Shown in pieces: positions 45,354 through 57,928 of a stretch of DNA of 64,000 bases; the first letter of the stretch is position 1; every line of letters starts with the position of its first letter. The DNA lies in NCBI RefSeq assembly GCF_019097595.1, contig NC_080734.1:19706392-19770391 (forward strand), written 5' to 3'. Made by a program: the position numbers and the translations under genes. The notes beneath the pieces were generated by a model. That model worked only from the letters and a program-made list of their open reading frames with translations. It was not told where the DNA came from and did no database searches. The stretch comes from Hemibagrus wyckioides. Lineage: Eukaryota; Chordata; Actinopteri; Siluriformes; Bagridae.

Positions 45354-46375
45354 ATTATTGTGGCAAGGCATTCGGAAAATTCCTTTAAAGAGAACCGTTT
45401 ATATTGCGAGTGACCATTATATCATTATTCGAGTTAAGTTTTTAAACTAACCAGGAATGACCTGGTTTCCATGGTGACTGTTGACATTTAGGAAAGCAGC
45501 GAAGCCGTAAGCGTGGCACGACTCTGCTAGAGCTCAGATGTTTGACGATTTGTTCCATCAGGTGCAGGAGAGAAAAAAAGCCAATCGGCTGCACAATTGC
45601 AGTCTGTTTCTCGTAGAATGTTAAATTTTTTCTTTGCGCCTGTCTGCCATTTCCTTCTTGACGACAATCTTCTCGTGTTACAGCACATGTTGCAGCGTTC
45701 CGCTCGTCAAGAATGATCCAGGTGCAGCGCAGCGAGTTTGACGTATATAAGATACAGCAGCTGCAGGCGCTAAGGGTGCTCGCTTCATCGCTTCACAAAT
45801 TTCACAGATCCAGAGTCTACAGTTTCAGTCTTGTTAAGATGAATGGAAAATTCCATGTGTGAGCTGTGAACATTTTTTCTGAGAATTTTAGCTCCTAAAT
45901 TTGACAAGGGGGTAAAAGCCACAGAGAAAATATCATCAGCTGCTTAACTCAAACATCATCCTTCTCGGGTTTCACTTGATCAGGTAACTATCTACCTGTC
46001 AAGGTCCTCAAGCTTTGCAGTGTCAGTCTTCTGAAGAGAAAAAAAAGCCAAGTCTGCTATTTTTGGTTTTGTCTCAATGCCAAAATGCTGCTGGAGTGAA
46101 ATCATAGGGATCAGGGAGAACACCTAGCAACACAATAGAGTACATAAAATAAGCGTGGGTTTTATTTGAAGGTTGTTTTTTTTTTTACTCAAGCATGTGG
46201 TTTCTGGCTAATTGTTTAATTGTGTTCATGTTATATGCCTTTGTAAAGGGATGTAACTGAGCACAAAGTACACAGAGGTGGTCTGTTAACTCTGATGTTA
46301 TTTGTAGAACACAGAAATATATAAACTCAGAATAAAAATGATAACGTTAAGAATTTTAATTTAAATTGATCCCTA

Positions 46376-46520
46376 ATGATCAAGTGACTGTGATGAGGGG
46401 AAAAAACCCTGAGATGATATGAGGAAGAAACCTTGAGAGGAAGCAGACTCAAAAGGGATCCTCATCCTCATCTCGGTGACACCAGAGAGTGAGATTTATA
46501 AATACAGCTGTACATAATAT
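46376..46520 (-). repeat. LINE 3'-end-like dispersed repeat
   Basis: Contains cctgagatgatatgaggaag, aaaccttgagaggaagcaga and ctcaaaagggatcctcatcc. This is the reverse complement of the copy at 60712-60946. Confidence 0.65.
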
Positions 46521-46659
46521 AGACAACCGCAATCATCTAACAAGGAGCTTTTGAGCAACTTATAAGCGTGAGCATCATAATCTCTGAATTCATTATAGTT
46601 TTACAGAAATTCTTTCATTTCTACAAGTAAAATGTAAACGTTTGAGGTTTGTAAGATTT

Positions 46660-47440
46660 GAGGGTCGTGTTCATGCCTGCTGTTAACATGCACTGATCTG
46701 ATAAGTGGTGATTTTGGATTTCGTACATCGTTTCCTCTGGAGGAAGTTTTCTGCACATTTATCACGTCTTAGTTTGCTGCATTTGTTTTCAGGCAGAGAT
46801 ATCGTCTGAATCCTCTCTAATGTACCTGTACAGGCTCTCAAAGGTTTCATTTCTGTGTATATGAAGGAGATTAAATGACGAATGAAGCTATGAAAAAGCA
46901 GCTGGTGTTATAGCGTCACCTTTATCCACTTGCCCTGGTGGTGGAGAGCTCTTTGTTTAGTGTGATTTTCCTTGTAATAATTGTGCATTTTCCAATTAGT
47001 CTGTTTATCATTTGCATCCCAGACCATCTTCAAATGTGGTTCGAGTGATCTGATGACTCTGGACACATTGGACCCCATTCATTCCAGCACTTGCTAATGG
47101 TCAGATCATCCAGAATGCAGGCTAAAGAAACGTCCTTAAAGACTTTTTAAAAGGACTCATTTTCATAATCAACATAACAAACCCCTAATTATGCCTTAAT
47201 TATTATTTTGTGGTTGGTTGTCCAGAGAGATTGTGGTTAGCATGATGTCTCATGAACAGGTGGAGCACCAGGGCATTGTCATGCTGGAACAGTGTTTAAG
47301 CCTCTTACTTTTAGTAAAGGGAAATTGAAATGATGCAGTGTATAGGGAACATTCTTTTCCAAGTTTTTGGCAATATTTTAGGGGAAGAACCACATGAGTG
47401 TGATAGTTGGTGTCCACAAGCATTTAGCCATGTGGTGTTA
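46660..47440. repeat. Composite of degraded DNA-transposon fragments
   Basis: The left part (ttgttttcaggcagagatat, gacacattggaccccattca) resembles 27180-27400. The right part (catgctggaacagtg, ggggaagaaccacatgagtg, ggtgtccacaagcatttagc) resembles 27415-27535. No transposase frame. Confidence 0.45.
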
Positions 47441-48101
47441 TGGGTTATTGTACAATAGGAGCTCTGTCTGAATATCAGTTTAGCTGTAGGGGAAGTCTTG
47501 GCTTCTAAATTATGTCTCTTTTTATCAAGAAATTCAAATGGTAAATATTGTTTTATTTTTTATGCTGCATGAGTGTGGTAGAGCGCAACTGCTGACGTGT
47601 GTGTGTGTGTGTGTGTATGAATGAATGTAAAACTGGGTGTGTATGTATGTAAGGGTGTGGGTGTGTGTCCTGCAAAAAGTGACAGATGGACAGTGATCTA
47701 GAGGGAAGGATCTGTCTTCTATCCCCTCTTCTCCTATTTCAAATGCACTTTTGTTGTTGCTTCCTCGAGGCGAGAGGCAGTTTGATTTATTAGCAGAAAC
47801 ATTAACCTGAATAAGGGATGCTGTCTGGGGCAGCTGTATTCCAGTCACTAAGAAACTGTACCAGGCTCGTGCTAATGTACTATGAGTCAAATGGGTGAGC
47901 CATTACAGAAATGGGTTTGGGTTGCTGTCTACTCATTAGGATTTTTTTTTTATTCATTTGAAGTTCATTCATTTCAAACACTGTTGGAGTTTAATATCCA
48001 TTAAAAGCTATTTAAAGATTTCTTAAACTCATCTATATGAAAGCTTTTGGTATGCTGCACAGATTTAGCTAACTCTTTCCTTTCACAAACTTGTGTTTCA
48101 G

Positions 48102-48156
48102 AAATCAAGAAGAAGCGGATGATCTAAAAGGAACCACACATTTTCCTCCAGATAAG
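48102..48156 (+). other. cyria: Probable non-coding 5'UTR exon of cyria
   Basis: A 55-base segment between a strong acceptor (ttgtgtttcag) and a strong donor (GATAAG|gtaagc). It contains ATGATCTAA, a two-codon upstream frame. By position it would be a 5'UTR exon upstream of the alternative first coding exons. It rests on splice signals only. Confidence 0.45.
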
Positions 48157-51100
48157 GTAAGCTGGTACTGTACATGCAAATAACCATCATGTCATCAGAT
48201 AGTATTCTGATGCTCCTGATTTGGTTTGCATTTGCTAACAAATAATAAGCTAGGTTTCTTACTTTTTAGAGATAAGTCTGCTTAAGTATTTGTTGGTAAA
48301 ACCATCTGTTTAAAGTGTGTATACTTTATTCTTTGGATGAATGGGTTAATTATAAATTCATTAGCTACCCAAGCAGGCAAGTAACTAACCCAATATCATT
48401 TCCATCTAGACAGTTTGGCACAGAAAGTTCACTTAAACCATGAGCCACAGCACAGATAGATAACCACGCTTGGTGTAGGGAAACTTGGTTAGATCATTGC
48501 CCAATATCATGGTTTATCAGCACAGCGGATGGGTTGTATAAAGAACCCTGTAACCATTCGCACTGATTCTGCACTGGTTTACTGACTGGCAGCAGATTTT
48601 CTGATTGTTGTTCAGCGGGCCGTGTGGGCGGCAGTCAGGGCAGACAGACATGGTGTCAAAAAGCCATTTGGAATGAGACACCAGTGATGTTCCCGACCCA
48701 TCTTATCTTATAACTCCTGTATCGTAAGTGAATGGTGCGTGAAATGAAGATAAACTGCATGAAGTCAATCCTGTACTTGTCAGAAGACCAGCTCTGTGTG
48801 AAGAGGCAGTATCATGTCATCTTGTTGTCAAGTTGTTTACCTTACGCAGTGCATCTGCTAGAATATCAAACATGCTCGATTACATCTGAGCCCTTATTCT
48901 GTCTATGAAATGCTCCCATCTTTGCCTGCTTAGCGATTAATACCTACTGTTAACAAACTACATCGTGATGTGGAAGACCTGTTTATTGCGAATATTACTG
49001 ATTAAATACTGGATGTGATCATATTGTTTATCACTGTTTTATGAAAGCAGTAAGCCTCTTGAGGACATGCGTTATAGTAAGGAGTTTTTACTTGCTCTTA
49101 CTCGTCAGTGGAATGACGTACAAAAGTAATCACCCGGATGGTGCTATACAGCGGGACATCGATCAGAGTTACTGTTACCATCCAGAGTGGATTATAATAA
49201 CAGCACAGATTGGAGTGTGTTCTGCTTATACTACAGGGATTTAACACATCACTCATTTTAAAGGTCTATGATTTAATGTTGTGGATTGTCTGAGAGACAT
49301 CTAATTAGTTTTCAATCACATTACATCCCCTCTCTCTCATCAGCTTGTCATTTTGCTGAAAGAAAGAATAGCATTTGGAATGAGAGACAGTGAAAAGAGA
49401 CAGATTTCTCTGTCCTGAAGTTTTTCTTGTATATGGAAACTTTACAGATCAGTGACTGTTCCTGAGTCTCCTTTCATTAATGTTAACTAAGCATCTAACA
49501 ACAACAAAAAAATATCCACTCATTGTTAGTTTTAGATTATGAGCCACGTCTGCCGTACAGTTTCCTGTGTATTAGCTGTTACTCTAGAAACAGTTACTGT
49601 TTGTTTCAGTCATTACTCATTGTAGCTGTATAAAGGGAAACTGATTTAAATGACCAAACCTCAGTGGCATTCCCTGTTTGTAAAACGTGACCTGGTGAAA
49701 CCTGACCTCACATTTGTGGTCTAATGATTCCTAGTATCTTTAGTGAATATAGTACAATAGTAAGATCTGCGTCGGACTCGGGCATGTTGAAGGACACCCC
49801 CCCACACACACACAACTTATCAAGGTCCCTCAGCTATTTTTACTCTACAAAAATAAGTATTTTATTTAAAGGAATTTGGGTTTAATTGATTTTTTTAAGT
49901 GGATGTTTATAATCTTAACATTTAAATAAGCAAAATAAAAACATCTCATGAGATTTAAGAAGGCAGAGAGTGAGAGCAGCACTGCTTGAGTAACTCTAAT
50001 ACAACACACGTCATGTATAAGGTGGTACTGGGTGTTGCTCTGGTTTGAGTGCATCATGCGCAGATGCATCATGGGGCATTTTAGACACACTGGTGTTGCC
50101 CACACCTTTGTTGTTGTTGTTATTCATTTTGTTTCATTTTTGCCATTTACTTGTTAACTTTTTGGATTTCTGGCAGCATGGTGAGCTCAGCTTTACTGTC
50201 TGTGTAGAGACAAGAAATTTCCACAAGGTGTGAATGTGTGCTCTGTGATGGATTGGCGTACCATCGTGGTTGTTTTCCTGCCTCAGGCTCCAGATTCTCC
50301 ACAACCCTGATTAAATAAAGCGCCTACTGAAGGAGGAGGACTGAGGATCACTACTGTCCTGATTATGGACAGTGTGTGATTTTTAAGATGTTTATTTTGA
50401 CTGGTTCTGTGTGAATACGCCAATGTTTTCAGCTGTCTCAGATATCTGGTGCGTTCTTTGTGTTAGTTTGTGGTTGGAGAAGAGGCTGTTCAGGCAGCTG
50501 GAGTAACAAAGGTGCGACAAGAAGTCTTTTTTTTTTTGTAAGCATGCAGCACCCTTTGTAATATGGTTAACCGCATCCAGCAGTGTTGCTGTACTCTTCA
50601 TATTCTCTTCTGCAAAAGTCTGGCATTTATATTACTTTTTCCCCACACAGTGTGCACCCTGTTTTTTTTTTGTTTTTTGTTTTTTTTTTTCTGCTTATTC
50701 GCTCAGCTGAAAATGAAGTTTAATCTCAATATGTAAACAGATCATAGATTGTATCTACATACCTGCTGTTCATGGTGTTTTTTTTTTCCTGTTCATGCAT
50801 GTAGCTTTGTCTTAGAAATTATTCCTGGGAATTCTTTTTTAATTTTGTCCCCATAGCGCAATACAGCTGTGAGCACAGGGAGGGAACAGATCTACTTTTA
50901 ACATGTTCATTCATGTCCTTTCACTCGTAAATTTCTCTATAATTCAAAAAGGAAGTTAAATGCATCATGCAGTCACATTTTTTTTTTCTTAATGCGTTCC
51001 TAAAATTTTTTCGAAATCTTTACATTTTGTCTCTTTGCACCTCCTTTATAGAAAATCTTTTTTTGTTTGATGTCGCACCCTGAGAAACTGCTGCCTTTGA

Positions 51101-51263
51101 AATGTGTAAATAAATACATGAGTTTTTAAGATTTGCCCTCATTGTCCTCACCAACCAATGCAAATGGACTCATTGACCCCAAGCTTGTGTCTGCTGTGAG
51201 ACATTTTGTTAGCCAAAGTGAGTGCAAATGTCACCTTCATAACTCTGGAAATGTATGATCTCA

Positions 51264-51428
51264 CTAAATGCTCTTGTAGCTGAATGATCACTAATCCCCA
51301 CAGACACACTCCAACATCTAGTGGAAAGACTTCACAGAAGAGTGGAGTGCATTATAACAGCAAACAGAGGAATAAAATCTGGAACGAGATGTTCAGCATG
51401 CCTGGTCAGATGTCCACATACTTCTATG
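51264..51428 (+). repeat. Dispersed transposon-derived repeat, copy 3
   Basis: Reads atgctcttgtagctgaatga, cacactccaacatctagtgg and acgagatgttcagcatgcct, the same family as 16240-16550 and 26805-27105. Confidence 0.75.
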
Positions 51429-51451
51429 CATATAATAACTCGAATCATTTT

Positions 51452-51465
51452 GCGCCCCCTGCTGG
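51452..51465 (-). promoter_or_regulatory. Perfect CTCF-type core motif
   Basis: Plus strand GCGCCCCCTGCTGG; its reverse is CCAGCAGGGGGCGC, a perfect match to the vertebrate CTCF core. It lies 24 bases right of a transposon-derived repeat and 1.3 kb left of the first cyria coding exon. Binding is not shown. Confidence 0.55.
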
Positions 51466-51819
51466 TTGCTCGGTGTTTCAGACACTGTGGTGGTGATTAA
51501 TGATATTTTGTTTATTATTTTATTCCATTCCAAGTTAGGAACCTATAGATGTTTTTAACACACCAAACTCCAGTTCTGCATCTCGGCATCAGTTACTGTA
51601 AATGAGGTGGATGTGAAGTCACATGACATTTATTTTGGAATCATAACTATGTAGTATACAGTGTTAAAAAAACTAAACAGAAAATATTATTCTATCTAGG
51701 TACTCGGGGGGGAAAATTTTGTGAAAAATAGACAAATCTTGCTTTTCAGAGACACACACAAGACATCTGCACTTTTGATAATGTACTGTGTGTCCTTTAT
51801 GTATGAACAAGAATTTAAT

Positions 51820-51959
<140 letters not shown>

Positions 51960-52796
51960 GATGCAGCATTGAGAGACATTATATAATTGTTTGCTTCTAA
52001 CTTGGCAGCAGTTTTGGGGGGAAACATATACGAGGTGACCACATACTTCTGACTATGTAGTTTATGATCATAACCCCAAACATCTAGGTTCATATGAAGT
52101 AACCATCCAGAAACTCACTCATCTTGCACTAAACTCTCTGGACACAGGAGTTTTATGGTCCTTTAATAGGGCCAGTTACCTTTCCATGCACATTGTATTG
52201 GATATAATTGACATTCTGCATTTGAATTTCCTCAGTAGTCAGAGATCAGAGCTTGGGACGATGTCGGGTTTTCTTCCTCGTTGCTTGTAAGCTACAGAGT
52301 GGATGCCTCTATGGTTGTCTATTGTTTGCAACACCCTAGGCAGCTGACTGACGTGTGACGTGTACTTTATTCCTCACAAAATGGGAATCTGTGGTTTTAA
52401 CATAAGCATGTGTGTGTAGATTCATCTAAAGTAAATACCTGTGTATATACATCGTACAACTTCTTTAAAAGTACGAAGTGCGGCTGCTTGTGCCATGTTT
52501 TGGCGTCGCTTCCTGAGCTCAGGTTTGAGGAGACCGCCCCGAGTTTAGAGGTGTTTCTTTGGTTTTTTTTTCCTAGTCAGAGGCCAAGAATTACAAATAA
52601 CAGTACATGTGTCTTTTTTAATTAAGAATATGCTCTGTATAGTGGAACATATATAGTTGAATACGAAAATCATTAATGTAGGACTTCAGTAAATATCAGC
52701 AAAAGTTCTGCATGTGTTAAAAAATGTGTAATGCACCTTTTACATTTTTTTTTCACCCAATTCTTTATCATTTATATTTTGATTAGGTTTGCTGGA

Positions 52797-52866
52797 ATGG
52801 GTAATCTTCTAAAAGTCCTTACAAGAGAAATAGAGAACTATCCACATTTTTTCCTGGACTTTGAAA
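52797..52866 (+). CDS. cyria: cyria alternative first coding exon A
   Basis: After acceptor gattag: ATGGGTAATCTTCTAAAAG..., encoding [19 protein letters not shown] then LDFE, plus one base before donor gtaagt. This is the usual CYRIA-type N terminus. Gly2 with the following residues is a myristoylation signal. Confidence 0.92.
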
Positions 52867-53191
52867 GTAAGTTTGCGAGGACTTGCAGCCTCAGAAAGGG
52901 GAACTGTGTAACCATTGATCTTTACTCCACAGGACTAAATGAACCTCTCTGTCTGAATGCTCACATAGACTACAATGACATCTCTGCATTAATTTAAAAA
53001 AAAAAACCCAGAGAGGTCAGAGCTTTGGAATAATGTTTTGCTCTCTATACCTGAGCTTCATTTTGAAAATAAAAAGAAAAGTCTATGTGAGTGTTTCAGA
53101 CCTGTGGGAGCAGTAAGATTGAAGTATTGCTGTCCATTACATGCAACACCTCTCTCTCTCTCTCTCTCTCTCTCCCTCTCTCTCTCTCTCT

Positions 53192-53243
<52 letters not shown>

Positions 53244-56200
53244 TTTCCCTTTCCTTCTGTTTTCTTCTTCCAGAAACCAAATGGGGAATCTTTTAAAAGT
53301 GCTCACTTGCACAGAGCTTGATCAGGGGCCAAACTTTTTCCTTGACTTTGAAAGTGAGCAGAGCTTTTGCCTGGCCCAGTCTGTCCTTCCTGCTGTCTAC
53401 TAAACTCCTGCATGTGTCTCGTTGTTTGTTTGTATGCCCGATAAACACAGCCAAACGTTCATCAGTGCACCTTTCATAAATTGTACATCATGATGATTTA
53501 AATAATTTAAAGGCATGCATTATTCTCTGGGAGAACGTTTGCACATGAAAACCAGATGCTGTCATAGTGGGCGTGTACCGTTTTGCATACATTTTGCACA
53601 TGCAAAAGTTTTTGTCCATTACCCAAGACGAGAACTTGAACCTCCTTATTGTTTACAGATGAATGTGTGCGTAAGCATGGATACTGTTCATATACGTTAT
53701 AGCCACAATGCCAGGAAGTGGCTGAACTGCATGCTTTGTGATGCATGGCACAACGTTTTTCACTCCTACAATATCTTTTAGAATCTGCTTCATCTTTTTC
53801 TCCTTCATTTGCATGCTATTACAACTTCTCTGAACAGAACCTTAACCCATTAATGTGTCTGTACTAACACTAACCCATGTACTGTCCATATGTTGTAAAT
53901 ATGTTCCTCCATTCACCTTGTTCTTTACATTTCCTCATATGTAAATGATTGTTTAGCCAAAGAAGCAATATTTTATATTTTGAAGATGTACTGCTTTTAG
54001 ATCAATAGTGTGTATATGAAAAGGATCATCTTCAATGTGGAGGATAGTGGAGTATCTTATTTGTTAAATACTGCTTATTTAGTGAGTAAGGGTTTGTGTT
54101 GTATATGCATCAGATGCACAGCCCACAGATTGTGAGCGTGACGTGTGGAACCAGGTGAATGCCGTACTCCAGGAATCTGAAAGCATCCTGTCAGGCCTGC
54201 AGGCCTACAAAGGAGCGGGGCAGGAGATACGAGATGTAGGTTGCACACATGGATTCATAACGAACGGTAGATAAGAATGTTCTACAATGAAACCCTTCGA
54301 TTTGTGTTTTTCAGGCTATACAGAATCCCAATGATTTATTGCTTCAAGAAAGGGCTTGGAACTCCGTGTGTCCCCTCGTCATCCGGCTCAAAAAGTTTTA
54401 TGGCTTCTCACTGAAGCTGGGTAACTCTCACTATTCATCCCACATCCTCTTGTTTTGTTTTTTTTTTTTTTGTTTTGTTTAATAAAACACACTTGTCACA
54501 CATTTTTCTCCTTCCATTGGTGCAGAGAAAGCCCTGAAAAGCCTGTTGGAGTCTCTGACCTGTCCTCCGTACACTCCCACTCAGCATCTGGAGAAGGAGC
54601 AGGCCCTCGCCAAGCAGTTCGCTGAGATCCTGCATTTCACGCTGCGCTTCGATGAGCTCAAGGTTCTACTTTTATTTCTTCATAAAACTCCAGATAACCA
54701 GTTGGCAGAAGTATTGCTTCAATGTTTTTCATTTTTATTCTCTCTCATCCAGAATTTTGCTCTTTCCTCAGATGCGAATTCCTGCCATCCAAAATGACTT
54801 CAGCTACTACAGGCGAACAATCAGTCGAAACAGGATAAATAACATGAACGTAAGCAGATACAGTTAATCTCGTGTCTCTTTCTAAAATGTTCATATGTGC
54901 AGAAGTTGAAAAAAGACTATTACTATTTTATCATGGATGAGCAAATCCATTTTCACTTTAATCAGGAACTGACACAACAGGAAATAGCTGTACGTCTGTC
55001 AGCACAATTTTCATATTAGTGTCACCTGATAATGTGACTGAGAAAGCTGAAACTGTACTGACGTGGACACTACAGTGATCATAAACAGCTGATCAGTTAC
55101 ACTGCCAGCCAGCTTTCGGGACCAGGGTGTTTCTATGGTTACCGCATGATATGGACAATAAACCATATAGGCAGCATCTCGAGACTTGCCATAACATAAC
55201 ACCAGTATATACCAGTGTGCTACTGGTCACAACAATACACTGTTGCTACACTGTCGTACGCTGCTACACCATCAGTTTTGACTTATCATGAGAGAAATAA
55301 CTTGTGATCCTGATGTAACTACCAAAACAAAAAACTTGTGTACCTTTCTGGACCTCTGTGTATTTAATTGAGTGCTTTGCTCCTTTTCCCCATAGCTGGA
55401 AATTGAAAATGAAGTCAACAATGAAATGGCGAACAGAATGTCACTCTTTTATGCTGAGGCTACTCCGATGCTGAAAACCCTCAGTACAGCAACTACAAAC
55501 TTTGTGACCGAGGTAACGCACTCCTTTCTGCTGCCATTTGAATTATTTTCTTATTTTGCTCCTCAAGTATGCAACCAAGTAAGTGGGATCATGTAAAACA
55601 TTTTAATAGTAAAAAGGAATATTTCTTCATATTTGCACTCAGATTCATCGAAAGAAGGTTTCGCTATTTATCTTACAAATTGAATCAGTTGTGTTCAAAC
55701 ATCCAACTCTCTCCTTGTAGAATAAGACGCTGCCCCTGGAGAACACCACAGACTGTCTGAGCACCATGGCCAGTGTGTGCAAGGTCATGCTGGAGACTCC
55801 GTAAGTAATTCAGCCAGCATCTCTCATTTCATTATCCAGCCCAGTCTCCTTTATCACTGTGTCTGGAGACAGCTTTCTGTTATGTAGGAAGCAGTGCTAA
55901 CTTGGACATTGGCACTGATCACACACACACACATTCACACAGCTGTATTTAAATAAATCTATAATCAGATATCTCTTCTCATAAAGCTGTACATCCTGCA
56001 CATTTAAATTGTCCTGCTTGTTGCCTCATACTTGCATAAACACCCCCAAATTACTGTATATGGTTTTGACCTGACTTCATAGCTGTGATAAAAAATAAAT
56101 ATCAGCACTATTCTTCAGTCAGACAACAAGAAAGCTGTATTGCTTTTTAGAACAAAAGGTCTGTTCAAATGGCAAGAAGGAAAAATTACTGAACACAAGG

Positions 56201-57893
56201 TGCGCTAAAATGCAGTCTACTGTAAACTGACGTCACTTCCAAATACAAACACACCTTATAGTAATGTCCCGCCCCGAAAGGCATCGGAAATGCAAAGCAA
56301 AGTGAACCATGATTCAATTTAAACTTTTGGCTCCATATGCAATGTGAAGTAGCTAACGGGGTAACAGCTATTTCACTGTAACGGGGTCATGCCTTTTAAT
56401 ATATGGGAAAGGCAATTCCAAATAGACCTGGCAAATAAGACTACTCAAGTTTACTGTGAATTTATAACTGATGTGGAATATTCTGGAAGTCCTTCACATG
56501 CTAGTTTCAAAGCTAAGTACAAGTACTAAGGACAAAATGTACTTGCAGTTGCATTTTTTTGTACTGTGACCCAATTTAAATGAAAATGCAAATTGTGTGT
56601 TACTGTTCACATTTTCATTTACATGAGCATACATCATGGCAAATTTTAAGTGGAAAAGCAATGTCCTCAATTTCAGAAGTGTTAGTGTTTATTACATGTG
56701 TTTGTTGTGTGTGTATGTGTTGGCCTGTGCAAAAGTAGTGTTGGCACAGATCAACTAAAATTGGCCTGGGTAAACAAAATCAACTATCGGCAGTCTGTGT
56801 GGCAAAATCTTTACATGACGTTACATTTCATCCGTATCACTTCTCTGCATCTTTTATTATCTGTCTGAGACGATTAACCATTAGTGTGGTGAGATCTCCT
56901 CCATATCACTTTACCCGCAATTACGCGGTTCTACCACCAGGGGGTTCTGCATGCACGCGGTCAGGGCTAGCTCAAATGCTGCGTTCATGGAAAGTTTTAG
57001 CTCTCCAACTCGTAATTCCTAGTCAAACTTTGGTGGTTTGTCAAAGTATGGTGGCTTTCATGGTATAAAATAAGACAAGAAATAACTGTGATTTAAGGTT
57101 TTTAAGCAGCCTCTCAAGTTTGTGTTAACTCTTGATATCCTTAATACTAGTTGATACTTGAGATTTTTGAAAAGTTAATTTGCTTTCTGCACAAATTTTT
57201 CTTTTCTTTTTTTTTATTTAAATCTAATTATTTAAACTGCTTTTTAATTAAATTCTCACAGATATTAATGGTGAATTATTACATCCACTTTGAAAAATAA
57301 AGCAATAACCAAAGAACTGTAATTCCACTTGTAGTCAGCAGCAGAACACTGTTTTTGTGTGTTCATTTTATTTAGGAACTTCAGAAGGTGTGAACGCTCT
57401 AATGTGGGAAGTAGGAGGTTCTCAGATGTTGTAAATACAGTATAAATATACACACAAGAATAACTTTAATCCAGTTTCATGCATAAAACACAAAAAACGC
57501 TGCATACCCACGGCCGAGACGTGAAAGCCCTGGAGCTGTAGTTCAGGTTCTGTCTGTTCTCTTGCTCATACGTTCTTCTCAAAGCTGTATATAAAGCTAG
57601 ATATGACCTGTTTTTTTTTAAATGATGTAAGCATTAATCGCAGTCAAGTGAGGCTAATTGTATATCTCTTTTTGTGTTTGTTTGGCAGAGAGTACACGAG
57701 CCGGTTCAACAGTGAAGACACACTCCTCTTCTGCATGAGGGTGATGGTGGGTGTCATCATTCTCTATGACCACGTGCATCCCAATGGTGCCTTCACCAAA
57801 TCCTCAAAAATAGACGTGAGACCTACTATATTATAATGATTTTCCAGTCTTTACTCTTTGGCTCTGTTATTCTCTGTATTTCACTGTGTTCTG

Positions 57894-57928
<35 letters not shown>

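Larger units (their letters stand above)
25367..48101 (+). other. Long gene-free stretch, inferred first intron of cyria
   Basis: About 22.7 kb with no exon-like open frame resembling a known protein on either strand. Contents, listed separately: SINE, transposon fragments, a GACA-type repeat at 30 kb, the 6.4 kb minisatellite, a hAT insertion at 42.9 kb, and many simple repeats. Stretches at 28-29.9 kb, 30.5-31.8 kb, 39.6-42.8 kb and 44.1-47.2 kb are otherwise plain AT-rich sequence. Confidence 0.6.

Noticed and set aside
25367..48101. Expected EXTL3 exons next to FZD3/FBXO16
   Set aside because: Human EXTL3 has a very large first coding exon; no open frame of that size or text is present here.
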